Shown here one piece after another: positions 51,572 to 59,588 of a stretch of 61,733 bases of DNA (its first letter is position 1; each line of letters starts with the position of its first letter). The notes beneath the pieces are model-generated. The model saw only the letters and a program-made list of their open reading frames with translations, made no database searches and was not told the origin of the DNA. The stretch comes from Paludibacteraceae bacterium. GTDB taxonomy: Bacteria > Bacteroidota > Bacteroidia > Bacteroidales > Paludibacteraceae. The stretch covers positions 1-61,733 of the forward strand of contig JAFRNH010000108.1 in assembly GCA_017430235.1 (NCBI GenBank), written 5' to 3'. A program made the translations under genes and the position numbers.

Positions 51572-53542
51572 TCATTGTTCGGATTTATCATCGAAATAAT
51601 ATCCAAGACCTTGTTTGTTGGCGATGCAATGCGCGTAGGGTCCCAGTTTTTTGCGAAGTCGGGTGATGTTCACATCGACAGTACGTCCCGTAACCACCAC
51701 ACCCGTCCAAACTTTTTCCATGAGTTGCTGGCGGGAGCAGATGGATCCTCTGCAAGATAGAAGTTCGTAAAGCAAATTGAACTCCGTGAGCGTGAGATTA
51801 ATAGGTTCCCCATCAATATAAACCTCTTTCTTGTCGCAATCCATGTGTAATCCGCGGAAGAAGATGCGACGTCTTCCTATTCGTGCTTCTAGTATGTTAA
51901 TGATATAATCACCTATTTTTTCGCAACTGGCGATAATGTCGGTACAGAGTGTTGTGACGATGTAAGAGTCTCTCTTTGTATTCACATTGGTGACGTTTTC
52001 ATTTTTTATTTTATCTCGCAACGCATTGATGTCGTTTTCAATCTCTAACGAAGGTTCAATGGTTACGTTTTCTCGTCTTCCGTTCATGACAACCATCATC
52101 TGAGTGATGGCTTCGTTTACAAGGTGCATCATTTCGTGCATATATTCGTACTGTTGTAGAGAGAAATCTTCGTCAAGTTCATTTCGTTGATGAATGGTTT
52201 GTGAAATCTTCCGACATGAGTCACCGATAGATTCCAATTCTCCTATCATACGTAGCATGGAACGTATTTTCCCCTTTGTATCGTCAGACAATCGTTCATT
52301 GCTCACCTTCTCCAAATAGGAGGCGATTTCTATTTCCATGCGATCAGCTATTTCTTCGTATTTGCAGATTCGCTCGTGTTGACGTTCGATCTCTTTTTTT
52401 TCCTTTTCATCGAGCAAACTCCTCACCATGCCAAACATACGTTGCATACGTTCGGCAAAGTGTATCACCTCTTTTTGCGCTTGAAGTACAGAGATTTCAG
52501 GTGTTGTCATGAGTCCTCCGTTGATGAAATGCAGCGTGACAGGTTGTCGTTCCTTCTCGCTTGTCTCAGGCAAAAGACGACAGACAATTCGTTCTATCTG
52601 AGAAACGAAAGGCAATAGGATGGATGTGTTGATTAGGTTGAAGCAGGTATGGAACATGGCTAGTACAACGGGAAGTCGCGCTACCTGTCCAGATGCTTCA
52701 GGATCATAGTTGACCAGCCAACAGACCATATTGACGAATGGGTAGAACACACATAAAACCCATAAAACGCCGAACACATTGAACAGCAAGTGAGCCAATG
52801 CCGCTCGTCGTGCAGGAATGCCCGCACCCATGGCTGCCAGGTTGGCTGTCGCCGTAGTGCCAATATTCTCGCCCATTACCAGTGCTATGCCAAGGTGGAT
52901 GGGGAGGACCCCCGTGGAGCAGAGCAAGATGGTGATGGCCATCACAGCAGCCGATGATTGCACAACACATGTTATCAGGGTGCCGACAAAGAGAAAAATG
53001 AGGATGGTGAAGTGACTGCTTGTGTCGAATGATGAAAAGAAAGCCACTACACTTGCGTTGTGCTCCAGATCCATGCTTTTTCCTGTGGAGTTGAGCATCA
53101 CCAACGACCAGAATAGAAAAGCTATTCCGAATAAGAAATCACCAGCCACACGATGTTTCTTTTTGTAGATGAGCAACATACCCAACATAAAAGCGGGGAA
53201 GACAACATTCGACAGATCCACATTGTATCCTAACGACATGATCCAAGCGGTAAGCGTAGTACCAATATTAGCTCCCATGATGATGCTGATGGCCTGTGTC
53301 AGCGTCAGAAGACCCGCAGAAACAAACGAAACAGTCATAACAGTGGTTGCCGAAGAGGATTGTACGGCACACGTCACAAACATACCAGTGAGCATACCTG
53401 TAATACGGTTGGATGTCATCCTTGCTAATATATGGCGCAACCCTGGTCCAGCCATTTTTTGCAACGCTTCACTCATTATCTTCATTCCATAGATAAGCAA
53501 AGCAAGAGATCCCAAAAGCTTTACAACGATTCCTATAGTCAT
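51572..53542 (-). CDS. Na+/phosphate cotransporter-PhoU-winged-helix fusion
   Basis: 656 residues from the ATG at 53542; the ATG at 53569 overlaps the promoter -7 box. Residues 1-330 are a Na/Pi cotransporter (NptA/YjbB type) with two inverted repeats marked by CAVQSSSATTVMTV and CVVQSSAAVMAITI and about eight membrane helices. Residues 340-555 are PhoU-like helices (MLRMIGELESIGDSCRKIS, DIIASCEKIGDYIINILEAR). Residues 560-656 are an OmpR/PhoB-type winged helix: INLTLTEFNLLYELLSCRG, RQQLMEKVWTG, RTVDVNITRLRKKLG and a terminal GLGYYFDD wing. The transporter-PhoU part is common; the added DNA-binding domain suggests a membrane-tethered phosphate-responsive regulator. This is inference. Confidence 0.88.
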   Translation of the reverse strand: MTIGIVVKLLGSLALLIYGMKIMSEALQKMAGPGLRHILARMTSNRITGMLTGMFVTCAVQSSSATTVMTVSFVSAGLLTLTQAISIIMGANIGTTLTAWIMSLGYNVDLSNVVFPAFMLGMLLIYKKKHRVAGDFLFGIAFLFWSLVMLNSTGKSMDLEHNASVVAFFSSFDTSSHFTILIFLFVGTLITCVVQSSAAVMAITILLCSTGVLPIHLGIALVMGENIGTTATANLAAMGAGIPARRAALAHLLFNVFGVLWVLCVFYPFVNMVCWLVNYDPEASGQVARLPVVLAMFHTCFNLINTSILLPFVSQIERIVCRLLPETSEKERQPVTLHFINGGLMTTPEISVLQAQKEVIHFAERMQRMFGMVRSLLDEKEKKEIERQHERICKYEEIADRMEIEIASYLEKVSNERLSDDTKGKIRSMLRMIGELESIGDSCRKISQTIHQRNELDEDFSLQQYEYMHEMMHLVNEAITQMMVVMNGRRENVTIEPSLEIENDINALRDKIKNENVTNVNTKRDSYIVTTLCTDIIASCEKIGDYIINILEARIGRRRIFFRGLHMDCDKKEVYIDGEPINLTLTEFNLLYELLSCRGSICSRQQLMEKVWTGVVVTGRTVDVNITRLRKKLGPYAHCIANKQGLGYYFDDKSEQ

Positions 53543-53566
53543 GATTTCATTTATTGCATGATGGTA

Positions 53567-53574
53567 CAAAATTA
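53567..53574 (-). promoter_or_regulatory. -7 element of the transporter-regulator gene
   Basis: The minus strand reads TAATTTTG, 24 nt before the ATG at 53542. It overlaps the alternative ATG at 53569, which therefore cannot be the start. Confidence 0.5.
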
Positions 53575-53876
53575 AGATGAAGGGACCATAATCGAAAAAA
53601 GTAGGTGTTACAAATCGGTTACAATTAGCAAAAAAACATATTGTAGCACATCGCCGATAATTGCCAGATGTTGTGTGGGGAATGCAGTTGACGGAAGGAG
53701 GGACGGTAAAATACTTGTTTCGAATGATTCTGCTATACGGTTCTTTCGTTTAAATGAGTCAGAGAATGAAATTTTTAATATTTTTTAGGATTTGATAAGA
53801 ATAATTTATATACTTGCATAGCAATTGATTTATTTTGTCAGTGCAACTTAGTTATTAACCTTAAAAAATTAGTATT
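53575..53876. other. Intergenic region between transporter-regulator and small membrane protein
   Basis: Apart from the transporter promoter and the HNH remnant, this stretch holds only AT-rich DNA. TATACTTG (53809-53816) is a one-mismatch -7 element that may drive the 57-residue membrane protein gene. No other gene or strong hairpin is seen. Confidence 0.45.
53649..53712 (+). pseudogene. Remnant of a second DUF262-HNH gene (3' end only)
   Basis: This 64-bp stretch aligns with the last codons of the DUF262-HNH gene (51371-51433) base by base, for example CATCGCCGATAATTGCCAGA versus CATCGCCGAGAATTGCCAGA. It encodes a corrupted IADNCQMLCGECS with a stop inside. Nothing upstream of it matches the rest of the gene. 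It lies in the same orientation as the intact copy, on the other side of the transporter gene. Confidence 0.78.
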
Positions 53877-54050
53877 ATGAAACTTACAGCTCCAACTAGT
53901 GTTGTTTTTATTATTTCCTTAGTCTTAGGACTTTTAGGTTTATTAGGTAGATTAGCAGTAATCGGTGGATTTATCGCAGCCAACGCATTCTGGTTCGTAT
54001 TCGCAGGATTGATTTTGTTGGCATTGGCTTGCGTGTTGAAGGGCCTATAA
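53877..54050 (+). CDS. 57-residue membrane protein
   Basis: A short gene from the ATG at 53877 to the TAA at 54048. It begins MKLTAPTSVVFIISLVLGLL, has two hydrophobic helices (residues about 8-30 and 33-53) joined by a short Gly-rich turn (AVIGGFIAAN), and ends CVLKGL. One charged residue (Arg25) lies near the end of the first helix. Coding status is supported by a full promoter-to-terminator arrangement: a TATACTTG -7 box upstream and a strong terminator 20 bp downstream. Similar tiny two-helix proteins are widespread in Bacteroidota; the function is unknown, and no toxin or antitoxin partner is visible. Confidence 0.75.
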   Translation: MKLTAPTSVVFIISLVLGLLGLLGRLAVIGGFIAANAFWFVFAGLILLALACVLKGL

Positions 54051-54069
54051 TCCAATTGTAAAGATTAGG

Positions 54070-54100
54070 AAGTCCGAGCCTTTGGCGTTCGGACTTTTTT
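54070..54100 (+). terminator. Terminator after the 57-residue membrane protein gene
   Basis: AAGTCCGA / TTCGGACTT forms an 8-bp stem, continued inside by GCC-TTT-GGC, and is followed by TTTTTT: a textbook intrinsic terminator. Confidence 0.85.
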
Positions 54101-54174
54101 GATGGGTTTTAGCGGTGAAACCCATAAATTCACCTCTAATTTTGTTTAACCATTATTACATATTCAATACCTAT

Positions 54175-54208
54175 TTTGCTGAGAAATGAATAAAATTTCC
54201 TAATTTTG
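54175..54208 (+). promoter_or_regulatory. Promoter of the CotH-kinase gene
   Basis: TTTG (54175-54178), 22-nt spacer, TAATTTTG (54201-54208), about 64 nt before the ATG at 54273. The spacer is slightly longer than the usual 19-21 nt. Confidence 0.5.
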
Positions 54209-54272
54209 CGTGGTGTTATTGTGTAAAAAGGATTTTATCGAGAGAGAGTCCTTGTAAAGGTATTTTTATATA

Positions 54273-57200
54273 ATGGGAAAGTTAAGAAACATTTTGCTAG
54301 GAATTTCATTATATTCCGTGCAAACACTATTTGCAGGAGTTAAATTTAATGAAGTGATGCCATGTAATATCTCATCTTACATGGACAAGGGGTTGACGTT
54401 CAATTTTTCTGGTTATGTGGAATTTTATAACTCTGATACAGTATCGATCAATTTGCAGGGTTATAAGATTGTTCATGAAAATCGTACAGGCAAAGATCTT
54501 TATGAGAAGAAGTGGGAGTGGACAATTCCTGATTCTTGTGTCGTGTCGAAAAAAGGATATCAGGTGATTTTCTTTGATGAGGTGAAGGGCATTAATCATT
54601 CTATTTACAAACTTGATGCTGATGGCGGTAAACTTTACTTGTACAATAAAGGAGGAAAATTGGTCAACCAATTTACCTATCCTGCCATGAAGGTCCATGT
54701 TGCGTATGGTCCGGATGGTTTTATGGAGCCATCTCCAATGAAGAAAAATACGCTTGCTGTGAAATCCCTCTCGGAGGGACGTTGTGCTCAACCTGTTTTT
54801 AGTGGGGCTCAACCTGGAGTCCTAACTGAAGCTGCCAAATTGAAAATCACTTGTTCGACCCCGAATGCAGTGATACGATATACAATGGATGGAACCGAAC
54901 CTACGAGCGTAAGTGACACTTTCCCTTCTTCTGGCAAAGAGATTAAATCGAATAAGGTGCTTCGAGTCCGTGCTTATGCTGAGGGTTATTTGCCAAGTCC
55001 TATCGTGACGGGCTCTTTCCTATTTGTAGATGATGCACATAAGTCGTGTGGTGGTGGGTATACGGTGCCTATCGTCTCTCTGGTGGTTGACAATTACTAT
55101 CTGGAGGATGATTCCGTCGGAATGTGTGTGAAAGGTGTGAACGGTGCTCCAATCAACATCTCTTGTTTGGGCTCTGGAAAGGCTAATTTTATGAGAGATT
55201 GGTTGCGTCCTGCCAATTTTGAATACATAGTGGATGGTCAGCAGGTATTGACACATGAGGTGGAAATCGGTATCATGGGTGGCTGCTCTCGATCCAATTC
55301 GGTGAAGTCATTCAAAGTGAAAGCTGGAAAGAAACTAGGTTCTGGTAATAACATCTTGAATTATCGCTTCTTTGAAGATAAACCAGACAATGAGTATACG
55401 AGCGTGCATATTCGTAATGGTGGTAATGCCTATGATGCTTCTGCTGTTCGATGTCGTGATGGCTACATGCAGTCGTTGGCGAGGGCAATGAATGTTGATT
55501 ATCAAGCATATCAGCCTGTGGCCTATTTCATCAACGGTAAATACAAAGGATTGATGGGCTTGCGCGAACGTACGAGTGACGATTTCGTGGAGGCTAACCA
55601 TAAGGTGGACGACATCGACATGATAAAAATCACCAACCAAAATGGAGTGGAACCTACATCGGGTGACAGTATCGCCTATTTTGAAATGGTTAACTTCCTC
55701 GAAACGGCTAATCCAACTGCGCCTAACTACTATGATCAGGCGGCTAAGTATATTGATATGAACGAATACATTGATTACCTTGTCATGGAACATTTCATTG
55801 TTAATACCGATTGGCCAGGTAACAACTGTAAGTTGTGGCGTGAGAAGGAGAATGGTCGCTTCCGTTGGATTTTATATGATACCGACTTTGGTTTGGGTCT
55901 ATACCCAAGTGCACCCAACTATTGTGTCAAGCAACTTAATTCCATTAAGTGGTGCATGGGAGAGGGTGATACCATTAACTGGTCGAATGGAGTGAAGGTT
56001 TCACAAAACAATTATAAAGCTGATGCAGAGGCAGAATGGAAAGTTACCATCTTCAAACATTTAATGCAAAACGAGGTGTTCAAAGAGAAATTTTTGAATA
56101 GGAATCTGATTCATTTGGGTACAACTTTCACGGAAGGGCGCGTTCAGGATGTATGGGACAGTTTGTATGCCGTTGTGAAGGACGAATATTGTGCCTCTTT
56201 CCACTCTACGAATCTGAAGGATTTGCCTGCCGTTTCCAGTATGCTCTCCTTTGCAAAGGAACGTCCGCAGTATATGTATCAATACTTGCGTGATTATTAT
56301 CAATTGGGCTCATTGCTTTCGCTTGATTTCAGTTCGAATGTGAAGGGTGTACGATTTATGATGAATGATGAGTTGGTGAATATGCCATCCTTCTCAGGTA
56401 AATATTTTAAGGGAAAGAATCTGAAACTTGAGGCAATCGCTCCTTGGGGTTATCGATTCGTACGATGGGAAATGTCGGATGGGGATGTCTCTGTTGATGT
56501 GTTGAATAAGTCGACCGAGTGGAAGTTTGCCTACGATTCCATTGGACAAAAGGATAATTCGTGGACCAAGGCTTCGTTTAATGATTCGTTGTGGGCAACA
56601 GGTCATGGCAAGATGGGTTATGCAGATGACACCACCTCCTACCAAACAGTGCTCGACTATGGCGACGACGTGGATCATAAATACATGACCTCTTATTATC
56701 GGACGAAGATAAACCTTGAGGATACCAGTTGTATCAAAAACATCAAACTATCTATAGTTTATGATGATGGTTTCGTGCTCTATGTGAATGGAAAGGAGTT
56801 TATGCGTAAGAACATAAAGGGAGAAGTTGAGTATTCTACTCCGGCGACCACGTATGAGAATGATGCCGTGAAGGATACCACCATCACTCGTTTCAGTGCC
56901 TTCAAAAAGGGTAAGAATGTGATAGCGGTCGAGGTACATCAGGAAAAGGCTACAAGTTCGGATATGACTTTCCAAATGAGTATGAAGGTCAACTATAAGA
57001 ATGATGTTGTGTCTGGTCGATACAAAGAGCCTATTTTGACCACTACATTGACGCAAGACCAAAAGTTTAAAGCCATCTTCGAGAAGGTGGAGGATTGTCC
57101 GGAATTGCCATTGTTGATTTCGGAGGTTGCTCCATCGAATAATTCAGAGTCGGATGTAACCGATGAGTATGGTAATCATCCAGATTGGTTTGAGATTTAC

Positions 57201-57878
57201 AATAATGGTGCAGATACGATTAATATCGCAGGTCTCTATCTGACAGATAATCCAAACAAACCATTTAAGAGTCAGATTCCTTATGGATACGAGGATACTA
57301 AGTTGGCTCCTGGTTCCCATTTCTTGTTATGGGCTGATAACAAACCTTTCAGAGGTGTCCATCATGCAGATTTCAAATTGAATAATACGAAGACGGAGTC
57401 GTCTCTCTATATGTATCGTGGATGTGATGATTCAGCACCAATTGATGTTGCCACCTACACACCATTGCCGCAGAATGCCTCCATGGGTAGAGCGGATGAT
57501 TCATCCGACACTTGGACCACCTTTTTTGTGGATTGCAAGGATAGCGATGCCTCATTAGTCTATTTGCCTTCTCCTAATGCGGAGAATGGTAAGGAGAGTC
57601 TTAGTTGTGGCGAATCAGGTTCGGTGACAACAGATGACATTGATAATGACAAGGTAAGCTGTTACCCTAATCCAACGATGGGTGAAGTGACTGTCTCTGT
57701 GAAAGAGGCATCTCAAATCAAGATAAGTCTATACGATGGTTTAGGCCGTTTGTGTGGATCCTATTCAAAAGATTCATCAGAGATGCAGATAGATGTTACT
57801 TCGTTGCCAGCAGGTGTGTATACCATGCAGATCGTTTCCGATTCTGGTATTTATCGTCAAATGCTTTTGAAGAGATGA
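54273..57878 (+). CDS. CotH-kinase family protein with lamin-tail domains and T9SS type A sorting domain
   Basis: 1201 residues. The signal peptide is within residues 1-22. An N-terminal lamin-tail-like region (VKFNEVMPCNISSY, GYVEFYNSDTVSINLQGYKI) is followed by a chitobiase C-terminal-like strand pair (AVIRYTMDGTEPTS). The CotH kinase core runs from about residue 260 to 600, with FINGKYKGLMGLRERTSDDF and FRWILYDTDFGLGLYP (the D-x-D-x-G metal motif). A second lamin-tail domain (LPLLISEVAPSNNSESDVTDE) lies near residue 950. The last 75 residues (CYPNPTMGEVTVSV, ISLYDGLGRL, LPAGVYTMQI) form the type A T9SS sorting domain. CotH kinases phosphorylate proteins; the target of this exported one is unknown. 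Confidence 0.92.
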   Translation: MGKLRNILLGISLYSVQTLFAGVKFNEVMPCNISSYMDKGLTFNFSGYVEFYNSDTVSINLQGYKIVHENRTGKDLYEKKWEWTIPDSCVVSKKGYQVIFFDEVKGINHSIYKLDADGGKLYLYNKGGKLVNQFTYPAMKVHVAYGPDGFMEPSPMKKNTLAVKSLSEGRCAQPVFSGAQPGVLTEAAKLKITCSTPNAVIRYTMDGTEPTSVSDTFPSSGKEIKSNKVLRVRAYAEGYLPSPIVTGSFLFVDDAHKSCGGGYTVPIVSLVVDNYYLEDDSVGMCVKGVNGAPINISCLGSGKANFMRDWLRPANFEYIVDGQQVLTHEVEIGIMGGCSRSNSVKSFKVKAGKKLGSGNNILNYRFFEDKPDNEYTSVHIRNGGNAYDASAVRCRDGYMQSLARAMNVDYQAYQPVAYFINGKYKGLMGLRERTSDDFVEANHKVDDIDMIKITNQNGVEPTSGDSIAYFEMVNFLETANPTAPNYYDQAAKYIDMNEYIDYLVMEHFIVNTDWPGNNCKLWREKENGRFRWILYDTDFGLGLYPSAPNYCVKQLNSIKWCMGEGDTINWSNGVKVSQNNYKADAEAEWKVTIFKHLMQNEVFKEKFLNRNLIHLGTTFTEGRVQDVWDSLYAVVKDEYCASFHSTNLKDLPAVSSMLSFAKERPQYMYQYLRDYYQLGSLLSLDFSSNVKGVRFMMNDELVNMPSFSGKYFKGKNLKLEAIAPWGYRFVRWEMSDGDVSVDVLNKSTEWKFAYDSIGQKDNSWTKASFNDSLWATGHGKMGYADDTTSYQTVLDYGDDVDHKYMTSYYRTKINLEDTSCIKNIKLSIVYDDGFVLYVNGKEFMRKNIKGEVEYSTPATTYENDAVKDTTITRFSAFKKGKNVIAVEVHQEKATSSDMTFQMSMKVNYKNDVVSGRYKEPILTTTLTQDQKFKAIFEKVEDCPELPLLISEVAPSNNSESDVTDEYGNHPDWFEIYNNGADTINIAGLYLTDNPNKPFKSQIPYGYEDTKLAPGSHFLLWADNKPFRGVHHADFKLNNTKTESSLYMYRGCDDSAPIDVATYTPLPQNASMGRADDSSDTWTTFFVDCKDSDASLVYLPSPNAENGKESLSCGESGSVTTDDIDNDKVSCYPNPTMGEVTVSVKEASQIKISLYDGLGRLCGSYSKDSSEMQIDVTSLPAGVYTMQIVSDSGIYRQMLLKR

Positions 57879-57912
57879 TGATGTTGTCAGAATGATTGTT
57901 GCTGATTTAGAC

Positions 57913-57932
57913 GGACGCGGCACGCCACGTCC
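57913..57932. repeat. REP-like GC-rich palindrome
   Basis: GGACGCGGCACGCCACGTCC is an imperfect palindrome, far more GC-rich than its surroundings, between two genes. It resembles dispersed intergenic REP-type repeats; I saw no second copy in this window. Confidence 0.5.
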
Positions 57933-57944
57933 CTACAGAGGGAA

Positions 57945-57997
57945 AAATCCCACGAAATGAAATTAGATGGATTCTAAAAAATCATTTCGTGGGATTT
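57945..57997 (+). terminator. Terminator after the CotH-kinase gene
   Basis: AAATCCCACGAAATGA (57945-57960) and TCATTTCGTGGGATTT (57982-57997) form a perfect 16-bp stem with a 21-nt loop, followed by a T-rich run. It may work in both directions. Confidence 0.8.
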
Positions 57998-58011
57998 CTC
58001 TTAAAATTGTG

Positions 58012-58019
58012 TAACTTTG
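58012..58019 (+). promoter_or_regulatory. -7 element of the carbamoyltransferase gene
   Basis: TAACTTTG fits TAnnTTTG, 30 nt before the ATG at 58050. No convincing -33 element is visible. Confidence 0.5.
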
Positions 58020-58049
58020 CAAAAAATATAGACGATAAAACAATTCATA

Positions 58050-59006
58050 ATGAAGAAATTATTGATGGCATCAGACCTTGGTGATTTGAACAAGGCTGTG
58101 CAAGAGGCATTAGAGATAAAGAAAGACCGTTATGCATTCAAAAAGTTGGGTGAAAACAAGACATTGCTATGTGTTTTCTTCAACAACAGTTTACGTACAC
58201 GATTGAGTACCCAAAAGGCGGGTATGAATCTTGGCATGAACACGATCGTGTTGGATGTGAACCAGGGTGCATGGAAGTTGGAGACAGAGCGTGGTGTGGT
58301 GATGGACGGTGACAAGTCAGAACACCTATTGGAGGCCATCCCTGTTATGGCTCAGTTCTGTGACGTGATTGGAGTACGTTCATTCGCGCGCTTTGAAAAC
58401 AAGAAGTTTGATTACGAAGAGACCATCCTCAATCAGTTTATCAAATATTCAGGTAAACCAGTATTCAGTATGGAGTCGGCAACAGCCCATCCATTGCAAG
58501 CATTTGCCGATTTGATTACGATTGAAGAGCATAAGAAGGTGGCACGTCCTAAGGTGGTGATGACATGGGCACCCCATCCAAAATCGTTGCCACAAGCAGT
58601 ACCTAACTCATTCGCTGATTTCATGAATGAGGCGAATGTGGATTTCGTCATCACCCATCCGAAGGGATATGAGTTGGATGAGAAGTTCGTTCGTGGAGCC
58701 AAGGTGGTGTATGATCAGGATGAGGCATTGAAGGGAGCTGACTTTGTCTATGCGAAGAACTGGTCGGCTTATCAGGATCCTAACTACGGACAGATATTAA
58801 GCAAGGATATGAGTTGGACAGTAAGCGCAGAAAAGATGGCACTTACCAACAATGCGTTTTTTATGCATTGCCTTCCTGTTCGTCGTAATATGATTGTGAC
58901 GGATGATGTGATAGAGAGTCCTCAATCATTGGTGATTCCAGAGGCTGCCAATCGTGAGATTTCTTGTGAAACGGTGTTGAAACGTATATTGGAAAGTATC
59001 CGTTAA
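58050..59006 (+). CDS. argF': N-succinyl/acetyl-ornithine carbamoyltransferase (Bacteroidales type)
   Basis: 318 residues. The carbamoyl-phosphate site is LCVFFNNSLRTRLSTQKAG (SLRTR in place of the STRTR of ordinary enzymes), followed by SATAHPLQAFADL and AFFMHCLPVRRNM with the HCLP motif. These variants mark the acyl-ornithine branch of the family, known in Bacteroides fragilis (succinylornithine) and Xanthomonas (acetylornithine). It makes N-acyl-citrulline from N-acyl-ornithine and carbamoyl phosphate, a bypass in arginine synthesis. Which acyl group is used cannot be told with certainty; Bacteroidales membership favours succinyl. It is flanked by terminators, so it is a single-gene transcript. 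Confidence 0.9.
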   Translation: MKKLLMASDLGDLNKAVQEALEIKKDRYAFKKLGENKTLLCVFFNNSLRTRLSTQKAGMNLGMNTIVLDVNQGAWKLETERGVVMDGDKSEHLLEAIPVMAQFCDVIGVRSFARFENKKFDYEETILNQFIKYSGKPVFSMESATAHPLQAFADLITIEEHKKVARPKVVMTWAPHPKSLPQAVPNSFADFMNEANVDFVITHPKGYELDEKFVRGAKVVYDQDEALKGADFVYAKNWSAYQDPNYGQILSKDMSWTVSAEKMALTNNAFFMHCLPVRRNMIVTDDVIESPQSLVIPEAANREISCETVLKRILESIR

Positions 59007-59021
59007 AGAAATGGTATGTAA

Positions 59022-59073
59022 AAAGTAGAGGGTAGGTTAAAAGTTGATTTTTTAACTTGCCTTACTTTTTTTT
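59022..59073 (+). terminator. Probable terminator after argF'
   Basis: AGGTTAAAA (59034-59042) pairs with TTTTAACTT and the surrounding AGTA/TACT ends extend the stem, which is followed by TTTTTTT. Confidence 0.6.
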
Positions 59074-59105
59074 GTGAAATTTTATTTTATTCAATTTGTA
59101 AGTGT

Positions 59106-59573
59106 ATGATTAAAAGAATTTTAAGTGTAGGGTTCTTTGTATGTAGTGTTCTGTTTGCGAACGCATCCGTTCAGTACATGACAATAGAGAAAAAAAATGG
59201 GGAGAAGTATAGCTTTTTGCTTGAAGAAAGTCCTGTTATAACATGCAGTGATGGTAATTTTGTGGTAAATGGTAATGCTAAAACAAGTTTTGCTATTAGC
59301 GAGGTGAAAAATTATCATTTTTCAGAGGAAAGTGAAACAGGGGTAAAGGAATCTCACGTAGATGTGCTACGTATTGTAAGTCTTGATGAAAATACGTTAC
59401 AGATACAGAATGCGTCAGCTTTTGAAAAAGTGATGTTAGTTCAATCTAATGGTAAGCTTTTTTCTGTTACGACATCAGACAGTGAAGGAACAGCAAATGT
59501 TAAACTTCCCGACCAGAAGGGGGTATACGTTCTTGTAGTAGGAATAAAGTCAATAAAAATCATTCGTAAATAA
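59106..59573 (+). CDS. Short exported protein with T9SS type A-like C-terminus
   Basis: 155 residues. The signal peptide (ILSVGFFVCSVLFANA) is followed by YMTIEKKNGEKYSFLLEESPVI, a strand pair like the YMQVKTTDGQIVRYNVDEI opening of the next gene, then a Glu/Ser linker near residue 80. The last 70 residues (LRIVSLDENTLQIQNASAFEKVMLVQSNGKLFSV, LPDQKGVYVLVVGIKSIKIIRK) have the strand pattern of T9SS type A sorting domains. It may thus be a small cargo or a sorting tail that has lost its passenger. It lies 15 bp before the FISUMP gene, and the two are likely cotranscribed. The function is unknown. Confidence 0.75.
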   Translation: MIKRILSVGFFVCSVLFANASVQYMTIEKKNGEKYSFLLEESPVITCSDGNFVVNGNAKTSFAISEVKNYHFSEESETGVKESHVDVLRIVSLDENTLQIQNASAFEKVMLVQSNGKLFSVTTSDSEGTANVKLPDQKGVYVLVVGIKSIKIIRK

Positions 59574-59588
59574 TTTATAGGGGAAAAG

